Assembly: GCF_001280065.1 (NCBI RefSeq)
Contig: NZ_LGEA01000102.1
Coordinates: 1-64,000, forward strand
Direction of reading: 5' to 3'
Length of the DNA: 64,000 nt
DNA from: Streptomyces sp. NRRL B-1140
GTDB taxonomy: Bacteria > Actinomycetota > Actinomycetes > Streptomycetales > Streptomycetaceae
The notes beneath the pieces were generated by a model. The model was not told where the DNA came from. It did no database searches and was given only the letters and a program-made list of their open reading frames with translations. The position numbers were made by a program, and so were the translations under genes. Shown here piece by piece: positions 8,574-20,821 of this stretch (positions are counted from its first letter, which is position 1; the number at the start of each line of letters is the position of its first letter).

Positions 8574-9308
8574 TCAGCGGCCGCCGGGGTCCTTGACGAT
8601 CCCCTGCGCCCGTGCGGCCACGAGCCACTTCGGGAACTCGCCCACCAGCCGGTCGTACAGGTCGGCGTCCGGGACCTTGCGCGGGTCCTGCCCGGCGTGG
8701 AAGAAGCCGGCGTTGTCGACGGCCCGCTTGCCGGGCACGGCCAGCTCGTCCAGCTTGCGCAAGAAGTCGAACTGCCTGCTGTCCGGGTCGCCGAACCCGA
8801 TGAACTGCCAGAACAGCGGCAGTTTCGCCGCCTTGCACAGGTAGCGTTCCGCGGCGAGCTTGTTGATGGGTCCGCCGTCGGTCTGGAAGACCACCAGGGC
8901 GGGCTCCGTCGAGCCGCTGTCGAGGTAGTGGTCGATCACGGCGTCCATCGCCAGGTGGTAGCTGGTCTTGCCCATGTGCCCGAGCCCGGCGACGATCCGC
9001 TCGATCCGCCCCTGGTGGCCGGCCAGGGCGATCTCGGTCTCGGCGTCGACGTCGGTGGAGAAGAACACGACCGGCACGGTGCCGTCGTCGTCCAAGTGCG
9101 CCGAAAGCCCGAGGACCCGGTCGGCCAGCGCCTGCACACTGCCGTCCATGTAGTACGGCTTCATGGAGCCGGAGTAGTCGACCACGAGGTAGACCGCGGC
9201 CCGCAGCCCGTCCAGCCCGTGCTTCACGAGGGACACCCCGGCGCTCTTGTAGAGGTTCACCAGCGCGGGAGCGGTCTCCTGGACCTTGCTCAGACCGATC
9301 GCGACCAT
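8574..9308 (-). CDS. VWA-domain protein (TerY/TerF-like)
   Basis: A 244-aa protein made of a short helical N-terminus (IGLSKVQETAPALVNLYKSAG, residues 4-24 approximately) and a von Willebrand A domain. The MIDAS metal site is complete: DYSGS at 44-48, Thr115 and Asp144. Such proteins occur with tellurium-resistance and stress proteins, but no ter genes are adjacent. It is predicted to be cytosolic and to bind a partner through its metal site. The ATG at 9308 is chosen for its GAGGA site and because related proteins begin at this segment. It lies 13 bp beyond the ABC ATPase remnant. Confidence 0.78.
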   Translation of the reverse strand: MVAIGLSKVQETAPALVNLYKSAGVSLVKHGLDGLRAAVYLVVDYSGSMKPYYMDGSVQALADRVLGLSAHLDDDGTVPVVFFSTDVDAETEIALAGHQGRIERIVAGLGHMGKTSYHLAMDAVIDHYLDSGSTEPALVVFQTDGGPINKLAAERYLCKAAKLPLFWQFIGFGDPDSRQFDFLRKLDELAVPGKRAVDNAGFFHAGQDPRKVPDADLYDRLVGEFPKWLVAARAQGIVKDPGGR

Positions 9309-9321
9309 GGGCGGCATCCTC

Positions 9322-9723
9322 TCACTGCTCGACGACCACTCCGTCACTCAGTTCCAGCACCCGGTCGGCGAGGCCGAGGAGTTGGGGGTCGTGGGTGGCG
9401 ACGAGGGCCGTGACGCCCTCGCTGCGGACCACGGCGCGCAGCAGCTCCATCACCGCCAGGCCGGTGGCCGCGTCGAGCTGACCGGTCGGCTCGTCGGCGA
9501 GCAGCAGGGCCGGACGGTTGGCGAGGGCCCGGGCGATGGCGACCCGCTGCTGCTGCCCGCCGGAGAGCTCGGCGGGCCGCTGTGTCTCGTGTCCGGCCAG
9601 CCCCACCAGGGCCAGCAGCATCGCCACCCGCTCCTCCCGTTCCCGTGGCTCGGCCCGGCGCAGTCTCAGCGGCACGCCCACGTTCTCGGCGGCGGTGAGG
9701 ATGGGGATGAGCCCGAAGGACTG
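9322..9723 (-). pseudogene. 5'-truncated ABC transporter ATPase remnant (LolD/MacB type)
   Basis: This frame begins abruptly at [15 protein letters not shown] and continues through the ABC signature LSGGQQQR, the Walker B segment [13 protein letters not shown] and the H-loop ATHD to a normal stop. The first 80 or so residues of the domain, including Walker A, are missing: upstream of about 9723 the reading no longer resembles an ATPase. An ATPase without Walker A cannot bind ATP normally, so I treat it as a decayed gene. It meets, head to head, a second ATPase fragment on the plus strand. Confidence 0.7.
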
Positions 9724-9915
9724 GACGAGACGGGCCGGGAGTCCCTCGTGGCGCGTGAGTACGCGATGCTCGACCGCACGGGCCGGCTTCAGCTGCCGGC
9801 CGAGTACACGGCTGCCCTGGGCATGGCGGACCGGGTGCTGCTGGAGCTGGCCGAGGACCACATCCAGGTGCGGCCGGACGAGAACACGGGCGGGAACGAC
9901 GGCGAGAGCGGCTGA
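9724..9915 (+). pseudogene. C-terminal remnant of a second ABC ATPase, plus strand
   Basis: The plus-strand frame reads [19 protein letters not shown], then [21 protein letters not shown] and a stop at 9915. This resembles the C-terminal appendage (AbrB-like turn) found at the end of many Streptomyces ABC ATPases. No nucleotide-binding domain precedes it; to its left lies the antisense of another ATPase. The simplest origin is a deletion that removed the 5' parts of two divergent ABC operons. The exact junction is uncertain by about ten bases. Family assignment is from memory of the motif. Confidence 0.5.
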
Positions 9916-9979
9916 GGACGTGCGACAGCGCCTGCCCGGGCGTCCGGTCGGGGACTGTGGGGCAGGCGCCGTCAGTGTT

Positions 9980-9997
9980 CCGTACGCCTTTGTACGG
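9980..9997 (-). terminator. Hairpin downstream of gltBD
   Basis: CCGTAC (9980-9985) pairs with GTACGG (9992-9997) around a 6-nt loop, with two further weak pairs outside. It lies 20 nt past the gltD stop and is the likeliest terminator of the gltBD transcript, although the stem is short. Confidence 0.4.
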
Positions 9998-10016
9998 GAC
10001 GTCTTGTGCGGTGCGG

Positions 10017-11472
10017 TCAGACCATCAGCGCGCGGTCCGTGGGACGGATCGGCGCCGGCAGCTCGCTGGCGCCCGTGAGCGCGCGGTCCACTCCGCGCGC
10101 CGCCGAGCGGCCCTCGGCGATCGCCCAGACGATGAGCGACTGGCCGCGGCCGGCGTCACCGGCGACGAACACACCCGGCACGTTGGTCCGGAAGTCGGCG
10201 TCGCGGGCGATGTTGCCGCGCTCGTCGAGCTCCAGGCCGAACTGCTCGACCAGGCCGTTCTCCCGGTCGGTGCCGGTGAAGCCCATCGCGAGGGTCACCA
10301 GCTGCGCGGGGATCTTGCGCTCGGAGCCCGGCTTCGGGGTGAGCTTGCCGTCGATGAACTCCACCTCGGTGAGGTGCAGCCACTGGACGTTGCCGTCCTC
10401 GTCGCCCTCGAAGTGGGTCGTCGAGACGGAGTAGACCCGCTCGCCGCCCTCCTCGTGCGCCGAGGTGACCTTGTACAGCATCGGGAAGGTCGGCCAGGGC
10501 TGGGAGGCGGCGTTCCGCTCCTCGCCCGGGCGGGGCATGATCTCCAGCTGCGTGACGGAGGCCGCGCCCTGGCGGTGGGCGGTGCCCACGCAGTCCGCGC
10601 CGGTGTCGCCGCCGCCGATGACCACGACGTGCTTGCCCTCGGCCGACAGCGGAGTGGTGACGTAGTCGCCCTCCTGGACCTTGTTGGCCAGCGGCAGGTA
10701 CTCCATGGCCTGGTAGATGCCCTTGAGCTCGCGGCCGGGCACCGGCAGGTCGCGGGCCGTGGTGGCGCCGACGGCCAGGACGACCGCGTCGTAGCGCTTC
10801 TTCAGGTCCGTGGCCTTCAGGTCGCGGCCGATCTCGATGCCCGTGCGGAAGCGGGTGCCCTCCGCGCGCATCTGCTCGATACGGCGGTTGATGTGCCGCT
10901 TCTCCATCTTGAACTCGGGGATGCCGTAGCGGAGGAGGCCTCCGATGCGGTCCGCGCGCTCGTAGACGGCGACGGTGTGGCCGGCGCGGGTCAGCTGCTG
11001 GGCGGCGGCGAGACCGGCCGGGCCCGAGCCGACGACGGCGACGGTCTTGCCGGACAGGCGCTCGGGGATCTGCGGGGCGACGTCCCCGGTCTCCCACGCC
11101 TTGTCGATGATCGAGACCTCGACGTTCTTGATGGTGACGGCCGGCTGGTTGATGCCGAGCACACAGGCCGACTCGCAGGGAGCGGGGCACAGGCGGCCCG
11201 TGAACTCCGGGAAGTTGTTCGTCGCGTGCAGACGCTCCGAGGCGGCGGCCCAGTCCTCGCGGTAGGCGTAGTCGTTCCACTCGGGGATGAGGTTCCCGAG
11301 CGGACAGCCGTTGTGGCAGAACGGGATGCCGCAGTCCATGCAGCGGCTGGCCTGCTTGCTGATGATCGGCAGCAGGGAGCCGGGGACGTAGACCTCGTTC
11401 CAGTCCTTGACGCGCTCCTCGACGGGGCGGGACTTGGCGACCTCGCGCCCGTGGTTCAGGAAGCCCTTCGGG

Positions 11473-11480
<8 letters not shown>
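10017..11480 (-). CDS. gltD: Glutamate synthase (NADPH) small subunit
   Basis: The 487-aa beta subunit passes electrons from NADPH via FAD and Fe-S centres to GltB. The N-terminal Cys cluster ([17 protein letters not shown], about residues 41-57) binds [4Fe-4S]. The FAD fold has [10 protein letters not shown] near residue 150 and the NADPH fold GGGDTGADC near 290. The C-terminal GDAGRGQSL is the conserved FAD-binding end. The start ATG lies inside the end of gltB (8-nt overlap), so the two are translationally coupled and made in equal amounts. Confidence 0.95.
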
Positions 11481-16071
<4,591 letters not shown>

Positions 16072-16133
16072 CGGCTCTCCCGTCGTCGTCTGTGGCATAT
16101 GCAAAAGTGCCGAGGGACGACGTTGGCCCTCGC

Positions 16134-16160
16134 GTGATCGCAAAATTTCGTGCAGGTTAC
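16134..16160 (-). promoter_or_regulatory. Candidate GlnR-binding box upstream of gltB
   Basis: On the minus strand the sequence reads GTAAC-n6-GAAAT-n6-ATCAC, ending 63 nt before the gltB start. The actinomycete GlnR consensus is gTnAC-n6-GaAAc repeated. The first half-site matches fully, the second four of five, the third four of five; the fourth (GCCAA) is poor. Nitrogen control of gltBD by GlnR would make sense, but binding is inferred from pattern only. Confidence 0.5.
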
Positions 16161-16420
16161 ATGATGGAGCGGTTCTCGGGAACCGGGATAATCCGTTCCA
16201 GCATGCGGACACTGCGGGTGCGCGGCGGGGGTACCGCGCCAGCAGTGGAAGCTGTGGAGGGACCGCACGAAACGATCGGGTCAGATCGGTCTGCGTAGGG
16301 CCCGGGGGGCGGGGCAGGCGTCTTCGCCCGACCCGCCGGGGTGCGCGGCGGGCGTCGTTGCCCGCAGCGCTTACGGCTCATGCCCGGTGGTCGCACATCC
16401 GAAACCAACGAGTAACGACT

Positions 16421-16444
16421 ACCTATGCAGTCCCTTGCATAGGT
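16421..16444. promoter_or_regulatory. Perfect dyad ACCTATGCA-n6-TGCATAGGT
   Basis: Nine-base perfect arms (16421-16429 and 16436-16444) flank the spacer GTCCCT. It starts 11 nt after the VIT1-gene stop codon's far edge and lies 350 nt upstream of gltB. Its A/T-containing arms are unlike the GC-only hairpins that serve as terminators here, so it looks more like an operator for a dimeric regulator. No T run follows on either strand. Confidence 0.45.
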
Positions 16445-16454
16445 CCGAGCCGCG

Positions 16455-17186
16455 CTATCCTACGGCCGTTCCGAACACGGTGCCCAGGGCGTACGTCACA
16501 CCGGCCGCCGCGCCTCCCAGCAACAGCTGCCGCAGCCCGCTGTACCACCAGGTCCGCGCCGTCACCTTGGCCACCACCGCGCCGCACAGGAAGAGTCCGA
16601 GCAGCGCCAGCAGCACGGCCGGCCACATGCTGCTCGCCCCCAGCAGATAGGGCGCGACGGGAATCAGCGCGCCGAGCGCGAAGGAGCCGAAGCTGGACAC
16701 CGCGGCCACGGTGGGCGAGGGCAGATCGCCGGGGTCGATGCCCAGTTCCTCCCGGGCGTGGATCTCCAGCGCCTGCTCGGGATCCTTCGACAGCTGCCGC
16801 GCGACCTCGCGGGCCAGCCCCGGCTCGACGCCCCTCGACTCGTAGAGCGCGGCGAGCTCGGCCTCCTCGTCCTTGGGGTGCTTGCGCAGCTGGCGGCGCT
16901 CCACGTCCAGCTCGGCCTCGACGAGCTCGCGCTGCGAGGCGACGGAGGTGTACTCGCCGGCGGCCATGGAGAAGGCGCCGGCGGCCAGGCCCGCGAGTCC
17001 ACTGAGGACGACGGTGTGCTGACTGACCGCACCGCCCGCGACGCCGGTCATCAGGGCGAGGTTGGAGACGAGGCCGTCCATCGCGCCGAAGACCGCGGGA
17101 CGCAGCCAGCCGCCGTTCACGTCCCGGTGCGTGTGGTTGTCCCGGTGCGCCTCGTGCAGCGTCGCCTCGGTCTCGATGATGGCCAT
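16455..17186 (-). CDS. VIT1/CCC1-family membrane transporter
   Basis: A 243-aa integral membrane protein of the VIT1 family, which moves Fe2+ or Mn2+ out of the cytosol in characterised members. Family features are GAMDGLVSNLALMTGVAG in the first helix (about 33-51), AGAFSMAAGEYTS in the second, a charged cytosolic loop (about 85-145) rich in Glu and Arg that includes metal-binding positions, and three further helices to the C-terminus. There is no ferritin-like domain. The start has no close partner genes, and no DtxR/IdeR box was recognised upstream, so metal identity is open. Confidence 0.85.
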   Translation of the reverse strand: MAIIETEATLHEAHRDNHTHRDVNGGWLRPAVFGAMDGLVSNLALMTGVAGGAVSQHTVVLSGLAGLAAGAFSMAAGEYTSVASQRELVEAELDVERRQLRKHPKDEEAELAALYESRGVEPGLAREVARQLSKDPEQALEIHAREELGIDPGDLPSPTVAAVSSFGSFALGALIPVAPYLLGASSMWPAVLLALLGLFLCGAVVAKVTARTWWYSGLRQLLLGGAAAGVTYALGTVFGTAVG

Positions 17187-17413
17187 GAAAAGAACCCCAC
17201 TCCCCGTCCACGGACTGCTCTTTGGACACGTTCCAGAGTTTTACAACACCAAAACTACGCCCCGAATTCCATCACCGCCAGCAAGGAAAGGCTGCGCTAA
17301 CCTGCGGTTTTACCGTCATCCGCTCACTTGATCAACATGGTGCGCAGATGTCGACCGGGTGATGCTGAGGCTCGTGAGGCTCGGCGGAGTCATCGCAGTG
17401 GGACACATCCCCC

Positions 17414-18409
17414 ATGGCATCGATCGGGCTCCGGGCACGGGCACGGGGCGCACTGCTGGGCCTGGCCGTCGGTGACGCGCTCGGGGCCCCGGCCGAGAAC
17501 ATGAAGCCCTCCGAGATCCGCGCCCGGTGGGGCCGCATCACCGGGTACGTCTCTGATAACCCGTCCGGCACGGATGACACCGAGTACGCGATCTTCTCCG
17601 GGCTGCTGCTGGCCCGGCACGGCTCCGCGCTCACCCCGGGCCATGTGGAAGCGGCCTGGCACGAGTGGATCGCCGACCGTGACGAGGGCCCCTTCCGGGG
17701 CGCCGGGTTCAGCGAACGCGGCACCCTGGAGAACCTCCGCCGGGGCCTGGCCGCCCCGATCTCCGCCCAGCACCGGCATGCCTGGAGCGACGGCCTGGCC
17801 ATGCGCGCGGCACCCTTCGGCGTGTTCGCCGCGGGCCGCCCGGCGGAGGCGGCCCGGCTGGTCGCGATCGACGGCTCGGTGAGCCATGACGGCGAGGGCA
17901 TCCACGGCGGCCGGGCCGTGGCCGCGGGTGTCGCGGCGGCCATGGCGGGCGCGCCGCCGGACGCGGTGGTGGCGGCGGCCCTCGCGGTCCTCCCCGACGA
18001 CTCCTGGACGGCCCGCAGCCTGCGCCGCGCGGTCGCCGTCGCCCACCACGGCGAACGCGCGGTCCGCTCCGCGGTCGTCATCGGCGGCTACCCCTGGACC
18101 GATCTGGCCCCCGAGGCCGTCGCCCTCGCCTTCGGCGCGTACGCGGCGGCCGACGGCGACTTCGAACAGTCGGTCCTGACGGCCGTGAACATGGGCCGCG
18201 ACGCGGACACGACGGCGGCGGTGGCGGGAGCACTGGCGGGCGCGACGCGGGGCGAGTCGGCGGTCCCGCAGGCCTGGGCGGCCGCCATCGGCCCGGTTCA
18301 CGGCAGATGCCTCCCGGCGATGGCCGGCTACCACGTCCTGGACGTGGCGGACCTGCTGACACCGGCGGACTCCCTCCTGCCGAACGACGGAACGGAGGCC
18401 CTCGCATGA
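17414..18409 (+). CDS. ADP-ribosylglycohydrolase family protein (ARH-A)
   Basis: A 331-aa DraG/ARH-type hydrolase, the first gene of a six-gene operon. Family members use two Mg2+ or Mn2+ ions to cleave ADP-ribose or related ribosyl groups from proteins or small molecules. Both metal motifs are intact: GLAVGDALG near residue 20, TDDT at 53-56, and GRDADT with Asp263, Asp265 and Thr266. No signal peptide is visible, so it is cytosolic. Its stop overlaps the next start as ATGA. The actual substrate is unknown; an ADP-ribosyltransferase target is not encoded nearby. Confidence 0.85.
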   Translation: MASIGLRARARGALLGLAVGDALGAPAENMKPSEIRARWGRITGYVSDNPSGTDDTEYAIFSGLLLARHGSALTPGHVEAAWHEWIADRDEGPFRGAGFSERGTLENLRRGLAAPISAQHRHAWSDGLAMRAAPFGVFAAGRPAEAARLVAIDGSVSHDGEGIHGGRAVAAGVAAAMAGAPPDAVVAAALAVLPDDSWTARSLRRAVAVAHHGERAVRSAVVIGGYPWTDLAPEAVALAFGAYAAADGDFEQSVLTAVNMGRDADTTAAVAGALAGATRGESAVPQAWAAAIGPVHGRCLPAMAGYHVLDVADLLTPADSLLPNDGTEALA

Positions 18410-19644
18410 CAACGCACGCACCGGCACCCGCCGACGGTGAGCGCGCCCCACAGGAGACCAGGACCCCTCGGGTGACAGTTACGGGCGGTGCGCGGGCGGG
18501 AGACACACGGGCCGAAGGCGAAGCCGAGGCCCCGAGACGCGCCGAAGGCCTCCTGCTCGGACTCGCCGCCGGCGACGCCGCCGGCTGGCCCGCGGCCCGG
18601 CACAGAGCCGCCCGCATGCCCGACTGGACCCGCCGCCTCACCCGCGAACTGGACACCTTCGCCGAACAGAACGCCACGACCACCCTCCCCGTCCCCATCG
18701 CCCTGAACCAGCCCCCCGAGCCCCTGCACCTCGGCCCCTCCGACGACGCCGAATGGGCGGCCTTCGCTGCGGAAGCCCTCCTGCGCGCAGGCGACGACAC
18801 CGTCCTGAACGACCTCAGCCGCGACCGCCGGGCCCGAGCCGCCATCGACCTCACCTGGAACGCCCTCGCCGCCGAGGTCGCCGCCGCGGCGGACCGCGCC
18901 CCCGAGATCGAGTCCGCCGTCCTCCCCCTGCGCGCCCGCATCTCCGTCCGCGCCGGCCTCGGCAACCTCGCCACCGGCCTGCGTCCGCCCGCCACCGGCC
19001 ACGACAACCCGCACTACTTCGACGACGCCGCCTGCGTACGCGCCTGCGTCCTGGCCGTGGCCCACCCCGGAGATCCCCGCAGCGCCGCAGACCTGGCGGA
19101 GTTCGACGCCCGCTACACCCAGGACGGCGACGGCGTCCACGGCGCCCGCGCGATGGCTGCCGCGCTCTCCCTCGCCCTGGCCGGTGCGGACGTCGACGCC
19201 TGCGTCACCGCGGCCCTCGCCGAACTGCCCGAGAAGACGGAGATCGGCCGCAACGCCCGGCACGCCCTGCGGCTCGCCGCCGCAGCGGACAGTGCCTTCG
19301 CCCTGGTCCCACCCCTGGAACACCAGATCGTCGACCACGTCTACAGCTACGGCATCGCCGCCGCCGAGACCGTCCCGGTCGCCCTCGCCCTGGCCACCGC
19401 CGCCCGCGGCCGCATCGCGGACGCGATCCCCGCGGCGGCCTGCCTGTCCCGCGTCGCGGACTCCGCCCCGGCCCTGGCCGGCGCCCTCACCGGCGCGCTG
19501 GGCGGCGGCGCGTGCGTCCCCGGGTCCTGGCGGGAGAGCTGCCGCACCCTCTCCGGCTGCGCCCTGCCCCGCCTCACCGGCACGGACCTCGTGGAACTCG
19601 CCGGGCTCCTGGAAGCCGTACAACCGGCCCGCCCGGGTGGATGA
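18406..19644 (+). CDS. Degenerate ADP-ribosylglycohydrolase homologue (ARH-B)
   Basis: A 412-aa protein with a poorly conserved 40-residue Ala/Thr/Gly-rich N-terminus followed by an ARH fold. The motifs are altered: GLAAGDAAG is kept, but the TDDT site reads SDDA (112-115), and the C-terminal site reads SRVADS, with Val350 where the first metal Asp belongs (Asp352 and Ser353 remain). One metal may be lost, so it could be inactive, regulatory or act on another substrate. The frame is fully open with normal codon use, so it is not a pseudogene. It has a GGAGG site and is ATGA-coupled to ARH-A. Confidence 0.75.
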   Translation: MTTHAPAPADGERAPQETRTPRVTVTGGARAGDTRAEGEAEAPRRAEGLLLGLAAGDAAGWPAARHRAARMPDWTRRLTRELDTFAEQNATTTLPVPIALNQPPEPLHLGPSDDAEWAAFAAEALLRAGDDTVLNDLSRDRRARAAIDLTWNALAAEVAAAADRAPEIESAVLPLRARISVRAGLGNLATGLRPPATGHDNPHYFDDAACVRACVLAVAHPGDPRSAADLAEFDARYTQDGDGVHGARAMAAALSLALAGADVDACVTAALAELPEKTEIGRNARHALRLAAAADSAFALVPPLEHQIVDHVYSYGIAAAETVPVALALATAARGRIADAIPAAACLSRVADSAPALAGALTGALGGGACVPGSWRESCRTLSGCALPRLTGTDLVELAGLLEAVQPARPGG

Positions 19645-19651
19645 TGCGGCC

Positions 19652-20821
19652 ATGCAGCCCAAAAGCCAACAAAACGCCTCGCTGGACGAGCGGATCACCG
19701 GCGCCCTGGTCGGGGCGGCGGTCGGTGACGCTCTCGGCGGTCCCGTCGAGGGCTACTCGCCCGAGCAGATCCTCGAACGCCACGGCGGCCGCGTCCACGG
19801 CATCGTCGGCCCCTGGCACGGCGACGCCTGGCGCACGGCCCGCCCCCTCGCTCCGTACCACAAGGGCGACGGGCACGTGACCGACGACACGTTGATGACC
19901 CATGCCCTGGTCCGCGTCTACGCCCGGGTCCGCGACCACCTCGACGCCTACGCGATCGCCGACCACCTGGTCCCGGACCTGATGACCGAGCCCCGCTGGA
20001 TCCCGGAACTGGAGACCGAGGCACTCCCCCTCCAGCGGATCTTCCTGGCCGAGAAGTGGCTGGTGACGAGGATCCACTACGGCCACGCCGACCCTCGCGA
20101 GGCCGGCACCGGCAACATCGTCAACTGCGGGGCGGCGATGTACACGGCCCCGGTCGGGCTGGTCAACGCCGCCGACCCGCGGGCTGCGTACGCCGAGGCC
20201 CTCGACATCGCCGGCGCGCACCAGTCGTCGTACGGCCGTGAGGCAGCGGGCGTCCTGGCCGCGGGCGTGGCGGCGGCGTGCACGCCCGGCGCGACACCGG
20301 ACTCGGTCGTCTCGGCCTGTCTCGCCCTCGCGAAGGACGGCACCCGGGCCGCGATCGAGCGGGTCTGCGAGGAGGCCTCCCGGCACACGGACTTCGAGTC
20401 GGCACTGGGGCCGTTGCGTGCGGCGGTGGCCCCCTACGACACGGTGGGCCCCGACTACCGTGCCCCTTCGCTCGGCGCCCGCCGCCCTTCCCGGCTGCAC
20501 GCGATCGAGGAACTGCCCATCGCGCTGGGCATGCTGGTCGTGGCACGCGGCGACCACCGCCACGCGGTCCTCGGCGCGGTCAACTACGGCCGCGACTGCG
20601 ACTCCATCGCCACGATGGCCGGCGCCCTGGCGGGCGCCCTGGGCTCCCCGGTCCCGGAGGACTGGGCCAAGACGGTCGCGGAGGCGAGCCGGCTGGACCT
20701 CTGGGAACCGGCGGCCACCCTCACGGCCGTGACCCGCGAGATCTTCACCAGGGACCTGTCCCGCCGCCGTGCCCACGAGCAGGCCTTCGCATCCCTCGGA
20801 GGCCTGGCATGCTCCGACTGA
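19652..20821 (+). CDS. ADP-ribosylglycohydrolase family protein (ARH-C)
   Basis: A 389-aa member of the family with complete metal motifs: GAAVGDALGGPVEG near residue 21, TDDT at 77-80 and GRDCDS with Asp315, Asp317 and Ser318. It is longer than ARH-A, with an insertion between the motifs (WLVTRIHYGHADPREAGTGN region) that shapes the pocket and may change substrate. It starts at 19652, 7 nt after ARH-B, and overlaps ARH-D by 13 nt. With ARH-A it is the likelier active hydrolase of the cluster. Confidence 0.83.
   Translation: MQPKSQQNASLDERITGALVGAAVGDALGGPVEGYSPEQILERHGGRVHGIVGPWHGDAWRTARPLAPYHKGDGHVTDDTLMTHALVRVYARVRDHLDAYAIADHLVPDLMTEPRWIPELETEALPLQRIFLAEKWLVTRIHYGHADPREAGTGNIVNCGAAMYTAPVGLVNAADPRAAYAEALDIAGAHQSSYGREAAGVLAAGVAAACTPGATPDSVVSACLALAKDGTRAAIERVCEEASRHTDFESALGPLRAAVAPYDTVGPDYRAPSLGARRPSRLHAIEELPIALGMLVVARGDHRHAVLGAVNYGRDCDSIATMAGALAGALGSPVPEDWAKTVAEASRLDLWEPAATLTAVTREIFTRDLSRRRAHEQAFASLGGLACSD

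Larger units (their letters stand above)
16072..16454. other. Long intergenic leader of gltB
   Basis: This 383-bp gap separates gltB from the VIT1-family gene, both on the minus strand. It holds a GlnR-like box (16134-16160), a CGGTTC-TCGG-GAACCG dyad (16170-16185) and a perfect 9-bp-arm dyad (16421-16444) close behind the upstream gene's stop. On the minus strand, TAACCT at 16154-16159 would serve as a -10 box. The middle part (16260-16380) is GC-rich and shows nothing I recognise. No open frame with convincing coding features is present. Confidence 0.5.

Noticed and set aside
9286..9915. Single 209-aa plus-strand gene
   Set aside because: Only its last 60 or so residues look like protein coding on this strand; the first part is the antisense of the ABC ATPase remnant.
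17342..17413. Direct repeat of GAGGCTCG before the ARH operon as an operator
   Set aside because: The two copies are short and GC-rich, and similar repeats occur by chance in this composition.
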